Assembly (NCBI GenBank): GCA_029237695.1
Contig: CM055279.1
Location: forward strand, 5,412,323 to 5,476,322
Source of the DNA: Conchocele bisecta
Lineage: Eukaryota; Mollusca; Bivalvia; Lucinida; Thyasiridae
Length of the DNA stretch: 64,000 nt
Direction: 5' to 3'
Position numbers and translations under genes: made by a program. The first letter of the stretch is position 1; the number at the start of each line of letters is the position of its first letter. The notes below the pieces were generated by a model. It saw only the letters and a program-made list of their open reading frames with translations, was not told the origin of the DNA and searched no databases. Positions 44,627-54,000 of the stretch are shown here, in pieces.

Positions 44627-44819
44627 TTAAAATACTAGTAGTGTCTTGCATATATAACTGTATGTCAATATATGCACATTATGATCATTTCACGAAACGA
44701 TGAATAAGAATTTTGTTTCACAATTTGTGCTTCCTATTACAACCTACGCAATATCATCTGACCGGGTCAGTACTAATTTCGAAGAGAATGTATTGACTCG
44801 AGTTGGAGATTTTGTTAAT

Positions 44820-45066
44820 TTAACCTTTTCAACACCACGGGCCTGTATAGTGGTATTGGCAAAACGTGTAGATCCAGATGAGCCGACTCGTGACGAGCCG
44901 TCTCATCAGGATCTGAACTTTTTGCAAGTAATTTTCATACTTTTTAGGAACAAAAACACCCCCATTTCATAAATGGACGAGTCTGACAATTATTTTGTGA
45001 CCGTTCAATTGGTTGCAAAATTAATATATCAAAATCCATTCCAGGTACTTAGGGGTGAAGGGTTAA
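44820..45066. mobile_element. MITE-4, copy 3, TTAA duplication
   Basis: Opposite orientation to copy 2. ccttttcaacacc left end, ggggtgaaggg right end, and the gccgactcgtgacgagccg core. Confidence 0.75.
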
Positions 45067-45344
45067 TCCACGTGGAATTGTAGGTTTAGTCCACTTAAGT
45101 GTTAAATAAGCGTCAGCCATTAGTGTTGTTGTCATATTCACAACAACATATCCGGTTGTTGTTATTGGTGCTGATGGACTTTATATTTGCTTTATCGATA
45201 GAAGACGAATCGGGAAATAAGAACAATACTTGGCATAAATAACAGATATTGACCAGTCGTAGTAGTCGATAGAAAGTTAACGTGCATCTATATTAGCAAT
45301 ATATGGTCAAATATTGCCGTGGAATGAATATAGTACAAGAAGAA

Positions 45345-45470
45345 AAATAAAGAAGAAGAAGATGAAGATAGAACAAGAAAAAGAGGAGGAAGAAGAAGAA
45401 GGAGGAAGAAGAAGAACGAGAAAGGAAGAATAATAAAGAAGTAGAAGATGAAGAAGAATATGTTTTATTT
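45345..45470. repeat. Purine-rich (GAA)n microsatellite
   Basis: Imperfect aagaag/gaggaag tract. No gene. Confidence 0.85.
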
Positions 45471-45773
45471 GAGTTAAACTATACAGTTTCTAGTCATGTA
45501 AATGCGATACAATTTGTTTACATACACATTTTATACGTTTCTAATTATGTGTCTTGAGATAAGATAACACATATTGATCTAGCCGTGATTTTGTTCTCTT
45601 CCACGTTAGAGACGATACCGGGGTATGTGTCGTCGTCGGCGTCATCGGCGTCGTCGTAGGCGTCAACAGCCGGTATTGCAAAAAACGTGTGTATTTTTTC
45701 ACGAAATTTTTCACGACTTTTTCATGAAATATATATGTACAGAAACTATGATACTTTCTGTACATGACGACTA

Positions 45774-45843
45774 AAGTTGACGAAATTTTCACAGCAAATG
45801 CGGAATTATATTCCGCATTTGCTGTGAACATTTCGTCAACTTC
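45774..45843. repeat. Hairpin
   Basis: agttgacgaaattttcacag / ctgtgaacatttcgtcaact arms around caaatgcggaattatattccgcatttg. Confidence 0.75.
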
Positions 45844-45909
45844 CCGACATCATTTACGGAAAATATAATAGATCTAAACTTTGTAAATATGCTTCATGAG
45901 AGATCACGC

Positions 45910-46074
45910 ATGTACAAAATTACAGGCCTGTCTCATATGTTTATCTTCATTGCATCAATCGGTGCTGCACACGCGCCGGAGTATAATGTTTCACGTCGAA
46001 ATAGGCGCCGGATTCCTGACGAATTCCCATTCAGCTACATGCAGAAGATGCTGCCAAGACAGATTTACGTCTAG
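45910..46074 (+). CDS. Possible small secreted peptide ORF (54 aa)
   Basis: The frame opens with a signal-peptide-like start (M-Y-K-I-T-G...M-F-I-F-I-A-S-I-G-A-A-H-A), followed by a short mature part with S-R-R-N-R-R-R-I-P-D, a multibasic stretch such as prohormone convertases cut, and ends R-Q-I-Y-V. There is no neighbour gene to support it and it lies between a hairpin and a foldback element, so it may be chance. An in-frame ATG also exists at 45889. Confidence 0.22.
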   Translation: MYKITGLSHMFIFIASIGAAHAPEYNVSRRNRRRIPDEFPFSYMQKMLPRQIYV

Positions 46075-46084
46075 TAAAGACTAA

Positions 46085-46560
46085 AATGTACGAAGCCCCG
46101 CAGGAGACATGTATTTTTTTTTAATTAATTTGTTCCCACGATTTTACAATTCGTTTCCTCAATTTAACTCGAATTAACAAGTCGTTCCCACGAATTAACA
46201 ATTCGTTCCCTCGAATTAACAATTCGTTCCCTCTAATTAACAACGTTCCCTCGAATTAACAATTCGTTCCCTCGAATTAACTATTCGTTCCCTCAATTTA
46301 ACAATTCGTTCCCTCGAATTAACAATTCGTTCCCTCAAATTAACAAGTCATTCCCACGATATAACAATTCGTTTCCACGAATTAACAATTCGTTCCCGTA
46401 GGAACGAATTGTTATTTCGTGGGAACGAATTGTTAAATTGATGAAACGAATTGTTAATTAGTGGGAACGAATTGTTAAATTGAGGGAACGAATTGTTATT
46501 TCGTGGTAACGAATTAATAAAAAAAAGAATTCTACGTCCCTTGCGGGCTCCGTAAAAATG
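46085..46560. mobile_element. TIR element with internal VNTR, type 2
   Basis: TIRs of about 33 bp: acgaagccccgcaggagac at left, and the inverse of acggagcccgcaagggac at right. Inside is a 21-bp unit (aattaacaattcgttccctcg) repeated about 11 times to 46395, then about 5 units in inverted orientation to 46512. Snapback structure. Confidence 0.75.
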
Positions 46561-46959
46561 CGCACATGTACGTGATAGATCTAAGCAGAGAAACACATAC
46601 TACTATACAAAATCCTTGCTCTATGTAGAGCTAAGTGGCATCTCGTCAGGAAACCGGTGTATATATCGACGTGATACATTTTACGCCGGCGCGGAGTTCA
46701 GCACCAGCGGGTACGTCTGTATACTCCCCGATCGGGGATGGAGTGGCGGGAGGAGGGGAGAATTTATGGTGAATTAGACTGATAAACATTGGTACAGTAC
46801 AGTTCGAGACAAGGTGAGTGGAGTAATGGGATTTTTGAATGGGCATTGTTTTGTGTGTCACATGTCCTAGTATTCCACTTGTGATATGTCCACAAATCTA
46901 TCCATCATACCGACTGCCCCCACCCACGGGCGGTAGACCGTGTACTTCCAAGAGGATTG

Positions 46960-47225
46960 GACTGTCGGGGAAAACCCTAAAACCGCTACTCACAACAATT
47001 GTCGTCTGCTGTTGCTTTTATATCTTGCCTTATTTCTCAATAAAAACATGGTTTGACAGCACTTTAGAATCATTTCCAATGGAAATGATTCTGAAGTGCT
47101 GTCAAAGCATGTTATAAATTATTCTAAAGTGCTGTCAAAGCATGTTTTTGATGATAACAATGGAAAATATAAAATAAACAGCAGATGACAACAAAAAATA
47201 AGATAGCGGTCTAAGAGTTAAAGGT
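46960..47225. mobile_element. MITE-3, copy
   Basis: tgtcgtctgctgtt left part, gacagcactttagaatcatt / aatgattctgaagtgctgtc hairpin with an extra duplicated half, and a right part cagcagatgacaac...taagagttaa. Confidence 0.65.
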
Positions 47226-48340
47226 ATATACTTACAGGTGTACATGCATTTCATAAATATATACGTCATTGCAAATATTAACTTTATTTTTTATCGATTT
47301 TCTTACTATTTATCTTAAATTGTAATGTACACAAATAGAAAGTAACCAGTTATTTAGTATGGAATATTCATGAGCCGAGCACCTCAAGGACCCGTGGGGC
47401 CCCTGATAATCCAATGATTCATGTATAATTGCTTCGTAAATGTGAAGGGATATATGTATAACATACATGTGAACACTTTCTTCTTACTATATCCCACACA
47501 GTGCATGGAGTTGCCATGTCGGCCATCGTAGTGTGTACAAGCCATCGACCAGTTTTATCTCTTACTGCTGCGTTTGACGCATACCACTAATGATATGACA
47601 AACACATGAATACAATTTGGTGCAACATGATGGGGATACATCAGACAACAGCGGGCTATGCCTTGTTTTCATCAAATGTATATACAAAGTCTGATATATG
47701 AAGGGTTTGTTGACCCTTTGTAAAAATGTTTGAGAATTCAGTAAAGACTGTGTAACAGTAAGAACAATACACAGTGCTGTAGATATAGACCTGTATTACC
47801 ATACATACTGTATCAAATCCAGTGACTTGTAAGCAGTTATCTGAGTGTATTGTTACAACTGTCTACTTGCCTGCTATGCGAGTAAATACGGTGTGTACCT
47901 GTCTCAGATGTACTTCTAATACTAGTCAATGCATCAGTTTGACATTTTACACATTGAGAAAGTATGCATTGTATATTTTGTGAGTGATAGTAGAAATGCT
48001 CAGATGTCTAGCGTTTTGTGTAGTTTGCTGAAATAATAGTTATAGGACGTTGTCGTTCTATATATCTGGGACGTATTTCACCAAATTGTAATATATTCCT
48101 GCCATAGTATTGGCTGTACGTGCCAAACGCTCCAAGTGGTGAAACTGTCCGATACCATGTACAAACTAAAATGGTGGAGATGGCAACTCAATGCTCTGTA
48201 TAATATACTCTTAGAAGAACAGGGTCAGATATACTTTACATAGATATTCAGTCACATTTGAAACAAAAGGTCATATTCTATATAGTCAGTCCTTAAAGGC
48301 TTTTACATGCGTGCATGTATGTACGTACATTTAATGTATA
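47226..48340. other. Intergenic, nothing recognised
   Basis: AT-rich sequence with no convincing ORF or hairpin. A 140-bp stretch at 48050-48190 is repeated at 50540-50680. Confidence 0.5.
48050..48190 (+). repeat. Direct repeat R-D, copy 1
   Basis: Shares cgtgccaaacgctccaagtg, gaaactgtccgataccatgt and agatggcaactc-type blocks with 50540-50680, same orientation, about 2.5 kb apart. Confidence 0.55.
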
Positions 48341-48560
48341 CAGTGAAACCTCGCTAAACCGGACACACCGGGATGTCCCCAGTGTGTCCTGTTTAGCGAG
48401 GTTTCACTGTAAATCTAACATTTGATTATTCCGAGCCATAGTTGTGTGCTATGTGATCACGAACAGACATTATCACCTGATATAAATTACCAAGAAATCC
48501 ATCGAAATTATGATCACGTGTTTCTTCTTGTCCGGTTTAGAGAGTTTCCACTGTACATGT
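48341..48560. mobile_element. Pogo/Tigger-like MITE
   Basis: cagtgaaacctcgctaaacc ... gtttagcgaggtttcactg is a near-perfect 70-bp palindrome (48341-48410). A body shared with 61727-61862 (tttgattattc(c/t)gagcca) follows. Confidence 0.6.
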
Positions 48561-48859
48561 TTACAATTGTACAGGTACATGCCCACTCAATATGTTCTTT
48601 TTAGGAAGTAAATAAGTGTATAATTGTGTCACTATATTCCACCAGTTCTAAAAATTACGAGTGCCCGCTATACAGATATAATCATTAAGTAATATTTATG
48701 ATAGTGACTCGCGGTGGTATCAGGCTATTTTCATATCCATATGAGGTATGATATTTTTTTTTTATTTATGCTAATTAAATGCGTCACCTGAACAAATAAT
48801 ATTTTCGACAGATTATAAAGTATGATCATTGCACATAAAAAAATAAATACAGAGAATAA

Positions 48860-49045
48860 ATAGCAATGTCCGTTAACATTTTAAGGAAACACGACTATCG
48901 CCCCTGATATCGGTGTGGAAATTTACGTCTGATATAAAATGTATAATAATGCCAATCAATACGTGGGGTAATGGTGAATTAATGTTTATTTTGCCAGAAG
49001 ATGTATCGGTTGATGTCTCTGATATATAGAACAGACTGTGCCTAC
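48860..49045 (+). repeat. Direct repeat R-E, copy 1 (uninterrupted)
   Basis: Blocks aatgtccgtt(t)aaca, atatcggtgtg, caatcaatacgt and tttattttgccaga are shared with 52340-52800. There the repeat is interrupted by a MITE-1, so this copy acts as the empty site. Confidence 0.65.
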
Positions 49046-49062
49046 TGAGAGGGCATGAACCT

Positions 49063-49245
49063 TTAACCCTTCCTACGCTGTTGACGGAAATTGCCGTCTG
49101 CTGTTTTTCATTTTTGCTTTAATTCTTAACAAAAAACTGGTTTTGACAGCACATGAGAATCGTCTCCACTGGTTTTTGTCGAGAAATATTGAAAATAAAA
49201 CATTTCCAGCAGACGACAGAATTTAATTCAGCATAGTATGGTTAA
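49063..49245. mobile_element. MITE-3, copy with TTAA duplication
   Basis: TTAA at 49063-49066 and 49242-49245. ccttcctacgctg left end and inverse cagcatagtatgg right end, tgccgtctgctgtt / agcagacgacag sub-termini. Confidence 0.7.
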
Positions 49246-49544
49246 ATGCAACATATATAGCCTCGGGTCTTGTTCTAAAGTCGCCGTGCTCACATGTATT
49301 ACACATTAGAAAAATGCCAAACATAATTAGACACCAAACTACAAGCCATGAAATGGTGTTTCTAAACAATTTCATCAAAAACACGACGCCATAGGTGTAA
49401 TTACGACACGAGCAATTTCCGGACATAATCACGTGACGCAACGATACGTGTATCGGTGTAGTTTATTACATGTCCCGCTGCATGTCGAGACGCGTGGAAC
49501 ATGGAGAACTGTCTTTTTCCGACAAAACTACAGAGAGAACCTCG

Positions 49545-49800
49545 TTTGTGATGGGGTAATGTAACACAGTTACATCCATGATTAAATTTGTGTCGTCTGC
49601 TATTTTTATTATTTTAAACATTTCCAAATAAAACCATGATTTTACAGCGCATGGGAATCGTCTCCAATGAAGACGATTCACATGATCTGCAAAACATGCT
49701 ATTTCTGAAGTTATAATACAAATAGGAACCGAAGACAAACATCAGAACATTTTGAAAAACAGTAGACGACAATATCCGGATCCCGCGTTTGAGGGATGTG
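49545..49800. mobile_element. MITE-3-like copy
   Basis: gtcgtctgctatttttatt / aaacagtagacgac sub-termini and a gaatcgtctccaatgaagacgattc core hairpin. Confidence 0.6.
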
Positions 49801-50530
49801 TTTAGTTACAGGTACCATCGGCGGGCAGAGTCAGCACATTTCAGCGTGAGCCGCCGGGACGATTAAACAAAAGGTAGGCCAATATTAATTAGGAAATTCA
49901 TTAATTTTCTTTCAATATATGATAGTGATTGTATATAGTTAGACACAACATATGATATTGATTGGCACTGATGGCAAAATATGGATCATTAGTTAATAAA
50001 GTATACGTCTTCGTAAATTGTATTTCCCGGACGTTTCTGTTAATACTGCGTAAAATTTCTATTGTTATTTTGTGTATAAACATTATTTATTTGTTGGTAA
50101 AACTGTATATAAATTTTTAAAAAAGTCATTGATTATATACGTAAATATATGGCAGTGTCAACAACAATTGATTATATATTGATGTATGAAATATATGTTG
50201 TGCTGGCGGCGTGGTTTACAATTAGTGTCTTTGCTATATTTTGATTTAGAAAGTAGATACATTTTTAAAAAAATACTCATACGAAATTAGACCTATATAC
50301 AAATAAATATAGTAACTCAGTTACCGATTTAGCGGAAATATTTGTAATTTGAATACATGTATTTATTAAACCAGAGACAAATACCTAAATCCTTGATTAC
50401 ACATCAATGTTCATATCAGTGAACTATATAATATAACGATACGGATGATGCCATATATGTTGTTAGTTTTTGATTGCAAAAAAGAGGTAGCCGTTCGCTG
50501 AGGTTCGACTGTAATTGCTAGCACACAAAA
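49801..50530. other. Intergenic, nothing recognised
   Basis: Very AT-rich, only short random ORFs. Confidence 0.5.
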
Positions 50531-50539
50531 ATGATTTAT

Positions 50540-50680
50540 CCTTGCAACAGGTTGTACCAAATTGTATTAGTTTATCTTTCGTTTCATTTTGCTGTATGTG
50601 TCAAACGCTACAAGAGGTGAAAGTGACCGATGTCATGTAAATAATAAGATGGCCGAGATGGCAATTCCATGCGCCTTATA
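50540..50680 (+). repeat. Direct repeat R-D, copy 2
   Basis: Partner of 48050-48190. It lies 320 bp upstream of the signal-peptide exon of the Gly/Met-rich gene. Confidence 0.55.
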
Positions 50681-50870
50681 TGATACAATAACAAGAGAAC
50701 GTTCCTCTATATGTATTACTTATAAAGGACATTGTATGTGTATTACGCCAATTGGACAAACTTGTACAACATATACAGAAATATTTACAATACGTTGTGA
50801 CTAATGGCATAATGAAAATATAGTCTACAGTGTGAAAAGGACGTGCGCACACATATATATCCCATCACAT

Positions 50871-50939
50871 TTGGAAAAGTCGCGGGAATACTGGACGAAG
50901 GCCGGAAGGCCTCGTCCAGTATTCCCGCGACTTTTCCAA
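50871..50939. repeat. Perfect 69-bp palindrome (HP-7) upstream of Gly/Met-rich gene
   Basis: Arms ttggaaaagtcgcgggaata... and exact inverse with ggaa-type centre (gccggaaggc). It is the same hairpin that starts both arms of the intron-25 inverted repeat at 8.6-9.9 kb. Confidence 0.85.
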
Positions 50940-51000
50940 GTTTTACGGGTCCGTAACTGTATGAAATAAGTACTATTCTCTTCGTCTTTCATTTCAGCAA

Positions 51001-51069
51001 ATGATGAACCGTCTCGCTTTTCGTTTGCTATTCTGTCTGGTCGTGACCGCCGACATTGTGACGTCACAG
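51001..51069 (+). CDS. Gly/Met-rich protein exon 1, signal peptide
   Basis: 23 codons: two Met, basic N-region, hydrophobic core (L-L-F-C-L-V-V-T-A), ends T-S-Q at the donor cag|gttaga. Preceded by a pyrimidine-rich acceptor, so the ATG is 3 nt into this exon. Confidence 0.7.
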
Positions 51070-54000
51070 GTTAGAAAGCACCAAATAGTTTTACTATATA
51101 ACTTAACGAATCGCCCAGATATGGCTAGCCTTTCATACTTCCACTATCCGCATGGAAGATGCTGTGACATCTATTTTACATGACATACAACCTGTTTACT
51201 ACGGTGGCACAGAGGGGGCATGGAAATATTTTTCACTTTCACGTGCGCACGCAATAGGTTTTGCGTGCATACGCGATAGGTTTTGCGTGCGCACACGATA
51301 GGGTTTTGCGTGCGCACGCGATAGGTTTTGCGTGCGCACGCGATATGTTTTGCGTGCGCACGCGATAGGTTTTACGCACGCAAAACCTATCGCGTGCGCA
51401 CGCGAAAGTAAAAAATATGTCCATGTCCCCTCTGTGCCACCGTAGTTTACACTGGACGTGCACGAACACAACAATAGGCTCACTTACTCATATGCAAGAA
51501 AGAAATCAACCTCATCATGTTCCCAAATATTGTTTACATGACCAATATATTCAGTGTTTTATTTTAAATGTTACATATATCCTGAAATTTGATGTTAAAA
51601 ACACGCCACGTGTTTGTCAAGCGGACTTGTGCAGTAATGGATCAGTATTTGAAAGTAAAATGTGTCTGTGGCCTCAAGACATACGGACTATTTTTTCTTA
51701 TACCGGACTACAAACAATATTGTGCTTATCCCCTTGGTGCTTTAAACAGTTTGGCGTATTAATATGTACATGTGTATAGACGCCTGTTTCTGACCTTTCC
51801 TGCTGTTGGATGTAAATCACAAATCAGTCAATAAATCATTCCTTTGCCGTCGCCTCTTGGATGCATAGAAACTACGAAAGGGCATTTATGTTCCTACCCG
51901 CTTGGCACTCTGCAATATTTATTGTTTTCCTACCTCACAGGCGCCCGCTTGGGGCCAGCCAGGACAGATGGGCGGATCACCAATGGGCGGAGGAATGGGC
52001 GGAGCCATGGGTGGACAAATGGGCGGAGCAATGGGCGGACCAATGGGCGGGCAGATAGGAGGTGGACAGGCGCAACCAGGGTTCCCTATACCGCCTCGAT
52101 CCATGATCGAAGTCGGTAAGCAAAGTAAGGAGCCAGTGGAAGAAGGGGGCTAAGTCCATAAGGAAGTTAGTCCCCTTCTCCCACTGAACCCTTCAAATGT
52201 ATTATACAGGGGCTCGATCAGAGAGAGACACAGACAGTTAGACATATATTATTTACGTGTGGAAGACTCGGTCCTACGACCCAGGAAATGGCCCATCCGA
52301 AAAACATTACCCCACCCACACATTTTAAACAATATATCGTAATGTCCGTTTAACATATTAAGGAAACACGTTATCGCCTCTGATATCAGTGTGAATGCAT
52401 AATATATCCAATCAATACGTAATGGTGAATGACTGTTTATTTTGCCAGAAAACGTCCCAGATGACGTATCTGTAGCATATTTCACCAAGATTGCAAAGTA
52501 TACTTATCTAGCAAAGTATACTTTGAGGGAGAATTTTTCAATTTTAGGATAAATTAATTATGTTTTATTATACTGAATTTATTACATTATCACAGCCATT
52601 TTGGCTGTGATAATGTAATAAATTCAGTATAATAATTCTGCATACTTTTATTGATCAACTATATGCAGTGGTTAGTTCTATATGAAATAATGCATTTCGG
52701 GAAAAATATATGATTACTCCCTCATTATACATTGCTAGATAAGTATACTTTGCAATTTTGATGAAATCGGCTACTGATATAAAGAAAAGTGTGTGCCTAC
52801 TCTAACGGCGACCTTGGACTGAGCAGGTCGTGTTTTTATCGGCCACTAATTATCTCAAGGTTACCGCGGCGGCCATTTTAACTGTTGGAAATTAACTTAT
52901 ATTTCATTTGTGTTTATTCTTATTCACTGGATTGTTACTTCTGGATTTGCGAAAAGGGAGGTCGGGGCTGGGGTGGGCTTGTGGTGGGCGAATTTTTGGC
53001 TGGAACTGTGCTAATTTAGACTAGTTGCTAGGACATTTTTTCTTATTATTTTTCCATTCTCCGTGTTCTGGGTGGTTGATTGTGACACCTTGTGACTCTG
53101 CCTGGCCGCCGATTAAAGCGGACTGGTAGGGCAGTTGACGACTGGGTGCATCCGTCTGCCACTGACAGAACACAACCCATGCGTGTAGTCCTTCTGGGAC
53201 TCGGACTGGTTTGTGGTGACACCTGTGTGGCTCTGCCTGGCTGCCGATATAGCGGATAAGCCGGGCGGATTGACCTATCTAGGTGTATCGCGCGGCCATT
53301 ACCGGGTTCTGGATTGAATATGCGCATGGGTGAGATATATACCATCTACATATTATTATTTGGTGCGTAGTCGTACTGCGGTCAGTCGCACCAGTCAGAC
53401 AGTCGACACGTTAACACATGGGGGTACGTGGAGACCACGGGGAGCTGAGGTGTCCATGTCCCTGCCACGTTAGGCCATGATGTCCAGGCAACTCAGTTAT
53501 CACACTTTCGTATGAAAGTAAACCAGATATAACAAGTTTAACGTATCAGCAGGTTAGCTAGAGCTCAGCCGATTTTTCTGCCTGCCCTTGCCCGCTTCTG
53601 GCCCGGACCTGCCTTATAACTATTTGGATGTTGCAACTCTGTGGATGAAAATAGCACGTGTTTTTACCGACTATATGGCACCAACTTGTGTGTCGAGTGC
53701 CGCCAGGGGTGGATTGGTTCTACCTGGGACCCATTTTGCTCTGCATCACCAGTGCCAGTTTCAACCCAGTTACCACCTCTCTTCTTCCCGCCTCCCGTGC
53801 ACCGTGACACTGCACGAAATTACAGGACCGTATTGGACATAAGCAGTGTCCCATTTCGGCACACAATTATACACATCTGTCCGCCCTGCACCAACATATA
53901 TCACATAAAACACTCCAAAATTCGGCCTTTTTGGACTTATATGTCCGGATATGGAAGGTCTTAGATCAAATTCCCGCCCTTAAATATAAGCAGAAAGGAA

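Larger units (their letters stand above)
44037..45344. other. Upstream region of the polycystin-like gene, repeats only
   Basis: The 5' UTR and promoter should lie here, but I see no clear TATA box or CpG-rich block. It holds MITE-8 (44245-44424) and two MITE-4 copies. Confidence 0.4.

Noticed and set aside
46140..46512. Regular 21-bp repeats considered as a CRISPR array
   Set aside because: No unique spacers, and the genome is eukaryotic. Units are directly tandem and then inverted within a TIR element.
51239..51483. Minus-strand Arg/Ala/His repeat frames
   Set aside because: Translation of the 22-bp VNTR inside the TIR element in intron 1 of the Gly/Met gene.
53046..53964. Pro/Cys-containing frames on both strands in intron 2 of the Gly/Met gene
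   Set aside because: No signal peptide, domain or matching splice sites. The region contains an imperfect duplication and looks like an old repeat.
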